Below, piece after piece: positions 1 through 8,100 of a stretch of DNA of 13,786 nucleotides; within the stretch, counting starts at the first letter, position 1; every line of letters starts with the position of its first letter. The stretch spans positions 1 through 13,786 of the forward strand of contig JBBRLG010000136.1 in assembly GCA_038231495.1 (NCBI GenBank), given 5' to 3'. The translations under genes and the position numbers were made by a program. The notes below the pieces were generated by a model, which was not told the DNA's origin, did no database searches, and was given only the letters and a program-made list of their open reading frames with translations. Origin of the DNA: JBBRLG01 sp038231495 (GTDB taxonomy: Bacteria > Planctomycetota > Planctomycetia > Gemmatales > Gemmataceae).

Positions 1-132
1 CATGGACTTAAGGCGCGTGCCGCGGGCTTTCTACACACCCGTCCACCTGTTTCGGCGCTTTTCGGCGCCGAAAAGCGCCGAAACAGGTGGACGCTTGTTC
101 CAAAACCCTCTAGTCCCTGCCTTAAGTCCATG
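1..132. repeat. Nested inverted-repeat element, possible MITE-like
   Basis: Positions 1-14 (CATGGACTTAAGGC) are the exact reverse complement of positions 119-132 (GCCTTAAGTCCATG). Between them, at 41-92, is a perfect palindrome. The spacers 15-40 and 93-118 do not pair with each other. This is the plan of a small non-coding element with terminal inverted repeats and a palindromic core, such as a MITE or a REP/BIME-like unit. No transposase is encoded. The left arm begins at the first base of the window, so the true end and any target-site duplication cannot be seen. Confidence 0.6.
41..92. repeat. Perfect 52-bp palindrome
   Basis: Positions 41-66 are the exact reverse complement of 67-92, with no unpaired centre. 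The sequence runs from GTCCACCTG to CAGGTGGAC and contains nested copies of CGGCGCTTTTCGGCG. In RNA it would form a hairpin of about 24 pairs with a minimal loop; in DNA it could extrude as a cruciform. It lies upstream of the small ORF at 254-430 and could stop transcription entering from the left, but no T-run follows it. Confidence 0.8.
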
Positions 133-140
133 CCATTCGG

Positions 141-190
141 GACGGGCACGTTTATGAGTTCGTACAGCGAATCTCAATAATGTGCCCGTC
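141..190 (+). other. Two-tier stem-loop upstream of a small ORF
   Basis: GACGGGCAC at 141-149 pairs with GTGCCCGTC at 182-190 (9 bp). Inside the 32-nt loop, GAGTTCG (156-162) pairs with CGAA plus CTC (168-175) with one bulged T at 172. The structure ends 63 nt before the start codon at 254. It could be a leader structure of that ORF or an outlying part of the repeat element at 1-132. It matches no riboswitch or RNA family that I recognise. Confidence 0.35.
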
Positions 191-253
191 TCCTTTGTTC
201 GCCGCTTAAAGGGAGAACTGCCATTCACCGTGTCCGAAGAAGGTGGCTAGTCC

Positions 254-430
254 ATGAAAAAGTTAGCGGGGAAGAAGATGCTCGGCCCCACCCTGCAGGA
301 AATTGAATTGGTGCCGATCACGGATCCGATTCGATTGGCAGCGATTGACCGCCGGCGCAAAGCGGTCCAAAGAGCAACGGCCGCGGCCGAGCGAAATGCC
401 GGCAAGCGCAAATCACCCAAACGCAAGTGA
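254..430 (+). CDS. Small basic hypothetical protein, 58 aa
   Basis: An ATG at 254 opens a 58-codon frame ending in TGA at 428-430. GAAGAAGGTGG ends about 7 nt before the ATG and is a good ribosome-binding site. The protein starts MKKLAGKKMLGPTLQEIELV, has a moderately hydrophobic middle (roughly residues 19-31) and a tail dominated by Lys and Arg (RRRK near 33-36, KRKSPKRK at the end). There is no signal peptide, membrane segment or cysteine. I do not recognise the family; the tail suggests nucleic-acid or ribosome contact, which is only a guess. It stands alone, convergent with putA. Support comes from the ribosome-binding site and start, not homology, so it may be an accidental ORF. Confidence 0.5.
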   Translation: MKKLAGKKMLGPTLQEIELVPITDPIRLAAIDRRRKAVQRATAAAERNAGKRKSPKRK

Positions 431-521
431 GCGTCGCCCGACCGCTGTGGGCCGGGGAAAAGCAGCGTCCGTTTTGTTTACGACCGGGGCAGTAAACTGC
501 ACTCCTCGCTGTTGATCTGAA

Positions 522-568
522 CGGGGAAAGCGGGGCCGATTGGCGGTTTCCCGCCGCCTTATTCCCCG
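522..568. terminator. Hairpin between convergent genes
   Basis: CGGGGAA at 522-528 pairs with TTCCCCG at 562-568, enclosing a tight inner hairpin GGCGG-TTTC-CCGCC at 542-555. The structure sits between the convergent small ORF (ends 430) and putA, and overlaps the last codons and stop of putA. No U-tract follows on either strand, so it is at best an unconventional bidirectional terminator. Confidence 0.35.
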
Positions 569-3500
569 CCCTGTTCCACGTCCGGGGCGAAGCCGCGGCG
601 AAGTGTGTTCTCCGTAATCGTCCGCGGCAGCACGAATTGCAGCAAATAATCCGGGCCGCCCGCCTTCGAGCCGATGCCCGATAGCTTGAAGCCGCCGAAC
701 GGCTGGCGGTCTACCAACGCACCCGTGATCTTGCGGTTGATGTACAGGTTGCCGACGCGGAACGCGCGCTTCACCCGCGCGATGTGCTCCGGGCTACGCG
801 AGTACAGGCCGCCCGTCAGCGCGTACTTGGTGCCATTCGCGATCTCCAAAGCGTGCGTCAGGTCGCGCGATTTTAGCACCGCCAGGATCGGGCCGAAAAA
901 CTCTTCCTGGGCCAGCGACGAACTCGGTGACACTTCCGCGAAGACGTGCGGGGCGACGTAATAGCCCTCGTCCGCCAGGGTGCCGAGGTCGCCGGCGTAC
1001 ACCAACTTGCCTTCTTTCTGGCCGTTTTTGGCCACCGCTTGCAAACGCTTATAAGCCTCCTCGTCGATCACCGGGCCGAAGCCGCAACCGGCTTCCTCGG
1101 CGGGGGCGATCTTTAGGCTGCGCGTCGCTTTCACCAGACGGTCCACGAAACGGTCGTGCAGCGCCTCCGGCACGATGACGCGACTGCACGCCGAACACTT
1201 TTGGCCCGCATAGCCGAACGCGCTCCAGACGACGCCGTGGACCGCCTCGTCCATGTCGGCGTCGTCGTCGATGATGACCGCGTTCTTGCCGCCCATCTCG
1301 GCCAGCACGCGCTTGACGTGGTCCTGGCCGGGTGGCGTCTCCGCAGCTTGCCGGTTGATCGCGAGACCCACGCCGCGCGAGCCGGTGAAGGCAATCATCG
1401 CCACGTCGGGATGGTTCACGAGCGTCGGGCCGACCTCCTCGCCGACGCCGGGCAGGTAACTCACCACGCCGCGCGGCAGGCCGATTTCCTGGAAGACTTC
1501 CATCAGTTTCGCGCCGGTGACGGCGGACTGCTCGGCAGGTTTCAGAATGACGGGGTTGCCGGTGACGAGCGCCGCCGTCGCCATGCCGGTCAGGATCGCC
1601 AGCGGGAAGTTCCACGGGGCGATGACGACCGTGACGCCCCGCGCCTCGTAGAAGTAGGCGTTGTCCTCGCCGGGCACGTTGCGCAGCCGTGGGGCGGCGA
1701 GGCGCAACATCTCGTGGGCGTAGAAGTCGCAGAAGTCGATCGCCTCGGCCACGTCGGCATCGGCTTCGCGCCACGGCTTGCCGGTTTCGTAGATTTGCCA
1801 CGCCGACAACTCGAAGCGGCGGCGGCGCATGACCTTGGCCGCCGCGAACAGGTAGTCGGCCCGCTGCGCCGGGTCGGTGTCGCGCCACCCCGCGAACGCG
1901 GCGACCGCGGCGGCGACGGCCTGCTGGGCGTGTTCCGCTGTCGCCCGCCCGCACTGGCCGACGACCTGGCGCTTGTGCGACGGATTGAGCGAGGGGACGA
2001 ACGCTTGCGTCGCGACCGACTGGTTGTTGATGACCGGCGCGTAGTTCTTGCCGAATTGGCCGGCGACCTGGGTGAGGGCGGTTTCCATCGCCTTGCGCGC
2101 CTCGGCCTTGCCGAAGTCGGTCAGCGGCTCGACTTCCAGGACGTGGGGCGTGCCGGCCGGCGCGCGGTGTTCGCCGGCGAGCGTCCCGTTCTGCTGCTTG
2201 TGGTTCAAGGCGGCACTCTTTTGCTGGGGGTTCATGAGCAACTGCTCCTCCGGCACGTTCTCGGTGAAGCTGGCGCGCAGGAAAGACTCGTTAGCCGTGT
2301 TTTCGAGCAACCGCCGCACCAGGTACGCCATGCCCGGCAGCAACTCGCCGTAGGGCGTGTAGACGCGGACGCGCTGGCCCATCGCGACCAGCGTGTTCTT
2401 GATCGGCTCGGCCATGCCGTAGAGCATCTGGATTTCAAAACTGCGCGCGGGCACGTCGAGGGCGCGGGCCAGTGCCAGAATATGGGCCAGGCTGCGGACG
2501 TTGTGACTGGCGAACGCCGGCCGCAGCCACTGGCGGTTTTCGAGCAGGAAGCGCGTCAGCTGTTCGTACTGGGCGTCGGTATGCCACTTGTGCGCCAGCA
2601 CCGGCGACGGCCACGCGCGCTGCCGCGACAAGATCGTTTCGTAATCCCAGTAAGCACCCTTGACCAGCCGCACCCAGACGGCGGTGCCGCGCCGTTGTGC
2701 CCAGCGGGCAAGCTGTTCCAGGTCGGCGGGGCAGTCGCACAAGTACGCCTGGACCGCGATGCCGACATCGGGCCAGTCGCGGAACTCGTCCTCGTCCAGC
2801 ACCTCGCGGAAGATTTGCAGCGTCACATCCTTGAGGGCGTACTGTTCCATATCGACGTTGACGAACGCCCGCTGCTGCCGGGCCGCTCGCAGGATGGGCC
2901 GCAGCCGTTCGCGCACCGCGGCACTGCTGCCAACCGGGTCGATGGGATCGAACTGGCTGTACAGTGCCGACAGCTTGACCGAGACGTTGACGCGCGGCAG
3001 CGGCCCGCGGTCGTCGCGGTCGATCTGGTCGTTGGCCTCCCAGGTGTTGACCGTCCGACTGAGGCCGGTGAGGATGTCGAGGTATTCCTTTTCCGACTGC
3101 CCGGCCTCGTCCTCGGTGATGGTCGCCTCGCCTAACAGGTCGATGGTAAACGCGAGCGACCGGCGGCGCATGCGGCCGATGTTGGCCAGCGCCTCGTCGA
3201 TGTTGGCACCGGCGATGAACTTGCGGGCCAGGCGTTCGGCGGAGCGGTGCGCGGTCGCGGCGAGCAGTCCGCCGAGCACGCCGCGGCTGGGCAGGACGCG
3301 CAGGCCGAGCGTCAGCCAACCGGGCAGGCGGTCGTGGGCCTCGCCGAAGTATTCGCGCAGATGGCTGGTGATGGCGGCGGGCGAACGCAAGAGGGGTAGT
3401 ACGTCAACGAAGCGGAAGAGTTGGACCTTGACGGCCTCGTCGCCCATGCTCCATTCCATGAGGCGGTCGTCCCACCACGCGGGAGTGAACGGCACCGGGC

Positions 3501-3576
3501 CGCCGCGGTCGAGTCGGGCGAAGATCTCGCGGCCGTAGCGCTGCGTCAGGGATTCCAGGTCATTTGTGGTCGGCAT
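559..3576 (-). CDS. putA: Bifunctional proline dehydrogenase / L-glutamate-gamma-semialdehyde dehydrogenase (PutA)
   Basis: Oxidises L-proline to pyrroline-5-carboxylate with FAD, then the hydrolysed semialdehyde to L-glutamate with NAD+. About 1005 aa. The proline dehydrogenase barrel covers roughly residues 100-450: RVNVSVKLSALYSQFDP, RLVKGAYWDYE (K306), SHNVRSLA and YLVRRLLENTANESF (R421, R422, the expected substrate-carboxylate pair). The aldehyde dehydrogenase domain covers roughly 520-990: APWNFPLAI, EMGGKNA (general base E760) and GQKCSACSR (nucleophile C794), 34 residues apart as usual, then EEFFGPI and PFGGFKLSG. The N-terminus has no ribbon-helix-helix DNA-binding domain, and the length fits minimal PutAs that lack the autoregulatory domain. 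Start chosen at ATG 3576 (MPTTNDLESL), where family-like sequence begins. The frame stays open upstream to 3690, with another ATG at 3648, but that stretch overlaps an Rpn-derived ORF and looks non-homologous. The ribosome-binding site at 3576 is weak. Ends in TAA. Confidence 0.96.
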   Translation of the reverse strand: MPTTNDLESLTQRYGREIFARLDRGGPVPFTPAWWDDRLMEWSMGDEAVKVQLFRFVDVLPLLRSPAAITSHLREYFGEAHDRLPGWLTLGLRVLPSRGVLGGLLAATAHRSAERLARKFIAGANIDEALANIGRMRRRSLAFTIDLLGEATITEDEAGQSEKEYLDILTGLSRTVNTWEANDQIDRDDRGPLPRVNVSVKLSALYSQFDPIDPVGSSAAVRERLRPILRAARQQRAFVNVDMEQYALKDVTLQIFREVLDEDEFRDWPDVGIAVQAYLCDCPADLEQLARWAQRRGTAVWVRLVKGAYWDYETILSRQRAWPSPVLAHKWHTDAQYEQLTRFLLENRQWLRPAFASHNVRSLAHILALARALDVPARSFEIQMLYGMAEPIKNTLVAMGQRVRVYTPYGELLPGMAYLVRRLLENTANESFLRASFTENVPEEQLLMNPQQKSAALNHKQQNGTLAGEHRAPAGTPHVLEVEPLTDFGKAEARKAMETALTQVAGQFGKNYAPVINNQSVATQAFVPSLNPSHKRQVVGQCGRATAEHAQQAVAAAVAAFAGWRDTDPAQRADYLFAAAKVMRRRRFELSAWQIYETGKPWREADADVAEAIDFCDFYAHEMLRLAAPRLRNVPGEDNAYFYEARGVTVVIAPWNFPLAILTGMATAALVTGNPVILKPAEQSAVTGAKLMEVFQEIGLPRGVVSYLPGVGEEVGPTLVNHPDVAMIAFTGSRGVGLAINRQAAETPPGQDHVKRVLAEMGGKNAVIIDDDADMDEAVHGVVWSAFGYAGQKCSACSRVIVPEALHDRFVDRLVKATRSLKIAPAEEAGCGFGPVIDEEAYKRLQAVAKNGQKEGKLVYAGDLGTLADEGYYVAPHVFAEVSPSSSLAQEEFFGPILAVLKSRDLTHALEIANGTKYALTGGLYSRSPEHIARVKRAFRVGNLYINRKITGALVDRQPFGGFKLSGIGSKAGGPDYLLQFVLPRTITENTLRRGFAPDVEQGGE

Positions 3577-3913
3577 GCGCGGTCCCGGAGAACAGGGGCT
3601 TCGGCACTGGTGGCTTGGGCGGTAGGTAGGTACTGTTGAGAACTTCATCCCAACTTGTCGCCGTAAGAATGCATTCACACATGAACTCAAGTCGGTTCAC
3701 GTCTTCAATAATGAGAACGGCTGCCTCACGCGTCGGACCCGGTTCGCCGAAGCGAACGCGGCCCAGTCGGAGGAGCAACCTCTGCACCCGGAGCATGGAC
3801 CCTTCCCTGTTGCCGTCAACATAGCCTTCGATCCATGAAATTGAGCATTCATGAGATCGTCCTACGGCCTTTCCTTCGTGGAGAATAACAGCCGTCAGCA
3901 TTGATCCGCGCAC
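3560..3913 (-). CDS. Stand-alone C-terminal domain of an Rpn-family protein, 117 aa
   Basis: A GTG-started frame whose sequence aligns only with the C-terminal part of the neighbouring full-length Rpn protein (3992-4936). Without gaps, its first 14 residues (MRGSMLTAVILHEG) match MRESTTYQYILNEG of the neighbour, and the tail RLGRVRFGEP...RLE...SWDEVL matches SLGSVRFDEP...RLE...SWDELL. The catalytic N-terminal domain is absent. In-frame similarity continues just upstream of the GTG (LFPRSRAVRGS against LFHGVRRMRES), so the piece descends from a longer gene. It is nevertheless well placed for translation: AAGGAG at 3921-3926 sits 7 nt before the GTG. The region is visibly less GC-rich than its neighbours. 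It lies 78 nt after the full-length gene, and its stop overlaps the first 17 nt of putA. It is either a decaying duplicate or a retained C-domain protein acting on the nuclease; the clean ribosome-binding site favours expression. Confidence 0.55.
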   Translation of the reverse strand: MRGSMLTAVILHEGKAVGRSHECSISWIEGYVDGNREGSMLRVQRLLLRLGRVRFGEPGPTREAAVLIIEDVNRLEFMCECILTATSWDEVLNSTYLPPKPPVPKPLFSGTAHADHK

Positions 3914-3920
3914 TGCTCGA

Positions 3921-3926
3921 CTCCTT
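3921..3926 (-). promoter_or_regulatory. Shine-Dalgarno deciding the GTG start at 3913
   Basis: Read on the minus strand, AAGGAG is followed by the 7-nt spacer TCGAGCA and then GTG. This fixes the start of the C-terminal-only Rpn ORF and argues against treating it as untranslated debris. Confidence 0.55.
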
Positions 3927-3991
3927 GGAAAAAGTCTACAATATGCCAGCCGCTGAGCCGCAACCCGGTCGGAAGTCTATCGCCTGAGCGT

Positions 3992-4936
3992 TCAAGGGGT
4001 AGCTAACAGTTCATCCCAACTTCCCACGTTCAAAAGGCGTTTGGTAAGTCGTTCCAAACGTTCCGGATCGGTGATTGCTTCGATGGCCGCTGCGGTAGCA
4101 GCCTCTGGCTCATCAAAACGAACGCTTCCCAAGCTAAGGAGAATCTTCCGTACCGCGGTGACATGGCCTTTCACCTCCCCTTCCAGGCGGCCTTTCACCT
4201 CCCCTTCCAGGCGGCCTTTCACCTCCCCTTCCAGGCGGCCTTTCACCTCCCCTTCCTGACGCCCCTCATTCAGGATGTATTGATACGTCGTCGATTCGCG
4301 CATACGTCTTACTCCGTGAAACAGTTCCGCGGCCACTTCCGGCGATACTCGTAAACCCGCCAGAATGAATCCCGCGGTTTCGAGCATCGGTCCCAACGGC
4401 GGGGCCGCTTCGTTCGTCGTCCGTGCGAGCATCCGGCTCACGACACTGCTCATGGCGTCTCGTGGCGGGACGCCTACCGGCAGCTGACCCAGAATTGCCA
4501 GCGGCAACATTCCCAAGCCCGCCGTCAGCAGCGTCTCGACCGGCGTCTGCCACAACCGCATAATCTCGAACTCGAACTCCATCTTGCCGAAGCCCGTGTG
4601 GGCCGCATAGGCGACGCGGTTTATCAAATCGCCGCGGTCGGCCCGCGGACGCAGCAGCACCACCACCGTGTGTACCGGCAACCCGTAGTGGTGAAACAAC
4701 AGCACATTATACAGCAATAGCCGGCGTGCCAGGTCGGGGTCCGGGCCGCTCTGGAACTCCAGGTGCAACAAACGGTCGCCCAGGTGCAGCACCATGTCGG
4801 CAAACGCCGTCACCGCCGACAGGTCCGGCGTCACCACCTTCACGGGACCGGCCGACGCCATGCCCAGCGCCTGCGCCCAGTCTTGCGGGAAGTCGCGCAC
4901 CAGTTGTTTCAACGTGGCGTCGAACTCTAACGGCAC
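3992..4936 (-). CDS. Rpn-family PD-(D/E)XK nuclease (recombination-promoting nuclease / putative transposase type)
   Basis: A 314-aa protein. Residues 1-130 form a PD-(D/E)XK-like core: D47 in AFADMVLHL, then LLHLEFQSG with E60 and Q62 (the E-x-Q variant typical of Rpn/YhgA-like proteins), followed by RRLLLYNVLLFHHYGLPVHTVVVLL. Residues 131-225 are a helical middle. About residues 226-258 are a charged repeat linker of EGEVKGRL units, probably a rigid helix or coiled coil. The C-terminal domain (about 255-314) contains LSLGSVRFDEP and ends in GSWDELLATP. Family members cut DNA; E. coli relatives promote RecA-independent recombination and act in phage defence. The GTG start at 4936 is preceded by GGAGG (4944-4948) at 7-nt spacing; the ATG at 4943 is out of frame. 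Divergent from the PQQ protein, followed by the C-terminal-only copy. The exact role here is unknown, and planctomycetes often carry many paralogues. Confidence 0.82.
   Translation of the reverse strand: MPLEFDATLKQLVRDFPQDWAQALGMASAGPVKVVTPDLSAVTAFADMVLHLGDRLLHLEFQSGPDPDLARRLLLYNVLLFHHYGLPVHTVVVLLRPRADRGDLINRVAYAAHTGFGKMEFEFEIMRLWQTPVETLLTAGLGMLPLAILGQLPVGVPPRDAMSSVVSRMLARTTNEAAPPLGPMLETAGFILAGLRVSPEVAAELFHGVRRMRESTTYQYILNEGRQEGEVKGRLEGEVKGRLEGEVKGRLEGEVKGHVTAVRKILLSLGSVRFDEPEAATAAAIEAITDPERLERLTKRLLNVGSWDELLATP
4167..4256 (-). repeat. 24-bp in-frame tandem repeat (three full copies plus 18 bp)
   Basis: Units at 4167-4190, 4191-4214 and 4215-4238 are identical; a partial copy occupies 4239-4256. 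On the coding strand each unit encodes EGEVKGRL. Because the unit is a multiple of 3, copy number can change by slippage without breaking the frame; it alters only linker length. Each unit also carries a purine-rich GGAAGGGGAG directly before an in-frame GTG (first bases at 4174, 4198, 4222 and 4246). Confidence 0.95.
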
Positions 4937-4989
4937 GTTTCATCCTCCGCCCGGACCGCACGGCTTTGACGCCCTTCAGTGTACCCGCA

Positions 4990-5003
4990 CCCCCGCGCGG
5001 GGG
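4990..5003. other. 14-bp GC palindrome in the divergent intergenic region
   Basis: CCCCCGCGCGGGGG is a perfect palindrome in the 175-nt gap between the divergent Rpn gene and PQQ-protein gene. Promoters for both must lie in 4937-5111, but I see no convincing -35/-10 pair. The palindrome could be an operator or simply GC-rich chance. Confidence 0.25.
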
Positions 5004-5111
5004 GCCAGACGGTTCGTTTGCTTTTCTCACCCGCTTCCTGGTTCCCCCGAACGGCTTTCTCGCGTAAAATGAGGATTCGAGTCCCGACACCCCATTCCAG
5101 GGAATGATGCC

Positions 5112-8100
5112 GTGCAAATCAACGCGGTCTGTCCGGTCTGTCAGACGAACTACCAGCTGCCGGAGACGATGCGCGGCCAGGCGATCCGTTGCCCCAATTC
5201 CCTGTGCCGGAATATCTTCACCGTCGGTGCCGCACCGGCGCAGCCCCCGCCCGTTCCCGCGCCACGGCCCGAACCGCCGAAGCCCCGGCCGTCGCCGAAG
5301 CAGACGCACTCCGGCTCGGTCGGCGACCTCGTGCCGATCCTACGGGCCGAGGAGGTGGCACCCGCTCGGTCCCCTGCCCCGCCACGGCCGGCCGTCCCGG
5401 TCATGCCGGCCCCGGTCGAAGTGCCCGAACTCTTGCCGCTCGACGACCTGGAAGTCGTCGCGGAAGAAGTGCCGGAAGTGCTTGAAGTCGTGGAAGAGGT
5501 GCCGCTCGAACTCGACCCCGTGAAGGAGCTTCCGAAAAAGAAGAAGCCGGCTCCGAAACAGCCAAAAGCCGCTTCTTCGTGGCAGGACGCGCCGCCGGTG
5601 CGGCGGCCGAGCAGCCCCAGTCCGGTCGTTTCCGCCCCCGCAGTGGAAGCCGTGGCCGCGGCGGACGAACCGGCGGTGGAAATGCTCGACGAGCCGCGCG
5701 CGGTGGCCGCGGGGGCCTGGCACGAACCACCGCCCGTCCGGCAGGGCGACGGTGCCGACCAGCCCGTGGCGAGCACAGACCCCCTTTCCCCCGGACACTC
5801 CCATTCCACCTACGACCCGTACCCGGTTGCGCACACCAAGAAGCGCCTCGGCCTGGCCGCGCTCGTGGGCCTGATGATCTTCGTCTGCGCCGTGGGCGTC
5901 GGCGGAATTTTGGTCTATCGAATGGTCTTCGCCCAGACCGAGGCGCAACTGGCGTCCGAAAGTATGGAGGAATACAACCAGGGCAACTTCAGCCAGGCGG
6001 CCAGTCATTTCAAGCAACTCCAGGAGAAGTTCCCCGGCAGCGCCCGCAAGGACGAGTATGCCTACATGGAACAGTTAAGCGGACTGCGCGGCCGGCTCGG
6101 CGCCCCGCAACTCAACCCGGAAGAAGGCCTGGCCGACCTGGAGCATTTCGTCGAGGAACACAAGGACGACGAGACGTTCAGGCCGCAGGGTGCGGGCCTG
6201 GCGAAGTCCGCCGCCAAGCTGGTCACCGACTATCCGAACGCCGTCCCGATGGACGAGAAGACGCCGGAAAAACTCGACCGCGCCGAGAAGTTCGTCGCCA
6301 ACCTCGGTACGCTGCTGGACGACAACGGCTTCACGAAAGAAGACCTGGAGCAGGTGGGTAAGGCGATCGCCGACGCCCGCGGCCGCCACGGGCAGTGGCT
6401 GGAAACGGGAGCCGTCCTGGCGCACCTGCGCCTGTTGCCCGGCCCGAAGCCGTGGGCCGACGCCATCCAGGAAGCCAACCGCTTGCTGCGGCTCAAGAAG
6501 AGGGAGCAAAACCCGGAGGCGCGACGGGAGTTAGAACGGCTGTTCGCGGGCCACTTTGCCAGCGTCCAGTACACCGCGACGGACGAGGGGCTTAAGGCCG
6601 TGCCTCCCACAGAGGAACATTCCAGCATCTGGATCGTCGCCCCCGTCAAGCGGGCGGTCGATGCGGTGGACGACGGCAATGTGCTGGCGTTGGCGCGCGG
6701 CGTCCTCTACGGCTTGCGGCGCAGCGGTGGCCAGATGCGCTGGGCGCGGCGCGTCGGCATCGACACGGCGACCCTGCCGGTGCGCGTGCCGCCCAAGGCC
6801 CCCTACCCGGAAGCGATTCTCGTCGTCTCCGCCGACACGCAGACGCTGACGGCCCTCAACGACGACGGCAAGGAGTTGTGGGAATACCGGCTCGGCAAGC
6901 CCTCCCGCGGACGGCCTCTCATTGTCGAGCGGGAGGTGGACCGCCTCGCCTACGTCCCGACCTATGACGGCCAGATACACGTCATCGAGTTGGCCCAGGG
7001 CAAGCTCGTGGGCCGCTACGACCTCAAACACAAGCTGACTAACGGCGGCGTCCGCCAGCCGGGGACCGACCTGGTCTACTTCCCGGCCGACGACGACTGC
7101 GTTTACGTCATTAACGTCCGCGAGCAGCGGCTGGTCCAAATCCTGTACACGGGCCACCCGGCCGGCTCCCTACGCGGCGAGCCGTTGATCGTGGCCTCGG
7201 ACGCCGGCGCTCTGGCCCGCGGCGAAGCCTACCTCGTCCTCAACCAGACGCAGGGTCTGGACGCCATGCGCCTGCGGCTGTTCGGGCTGCCGTTGGCCGA
7301 CCGTTATGGACCGGAGGCTGTCGTCAACCCGCCGCCGCGCGTGCGCGGCTGGACCTGGTTCCCGCCGACGTACGACGGCGAAAAAGTAGTCCTCCTGAGC
7401 GACGCCGGCCTGCTGGGCCTGTTCGGCGTCCAACAGCCGGGTACGCGCGACCCCCTGCTCTATCCGCGGCTGGGCGTCGGCGGCGTCGGCCTCGACAACT
7501 TCCTGGGACCGGAGGGCAAGGCTCAGGGCCGTGCCCAGGTGGTGCAGGTCCAGGGCAACGACTTCTGGGTGCTGGCCCTCGGCAAGCTGCAACACCTGCA
7601 AATCGCCTGGGGCGCGGAAGGCGGCCCGCGCCTCGTGGCCGCGTGGCCGGGACCGTTGGCCCTCGGGTCGCCACTGCACAGCAGCCAGGTCGTCACCGAC
7701 AGCCGCGCGGACCGCACGCGCACCACCCTGTTCCTCGTCACGCAGTCGCTCACCGACCCGTCCTGCCTGGCGACGGCGGTGGACGACGAGACCAGTGCGA
7801 TCCTGTGGCAACGCCAACTCGGCCTGATCTGCCGCACGCCGCCCCTGCCCTTGCGGCTGCCGGGGGGGATGGGCGACCCGGTGCTGTTAGTGATGGACCA
7901 GAGCGGCGGCCTGTTTGCGTTCGACCCCGCCCAGACGAAATACATTCCCGGCGAGCGCGGCGTGCGCGTCGCCGACGCCGTCGAGGACAACCCGGAAGCG
8001 CCCGCCGTCCTGATCCCCGCCGCCGACGGTCAATCGGCTTACGAGGTCGCTTGCCCCGGCAACGGCCGCAGCCTGCTGGTCCGCCACGTCCAGCTCGGAG

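Noticed and set aside
31..228. 65-codon minus-strand frame over the left palindrome
   Set aside because: Produced by the palindromic element; no ribosome-binding site or conserved character, and its sequence mirrors the inverted repeat.
1156..3135. 659-codon open frame on the plus strand
   Set aside because: It lies opposite putA, whose frame has unambiguous catalytic motifs. The plus-strand translation is Arg/Ala/Val-rich low-complexity sequence typical of an antisense shadow in GC-rich DNA.
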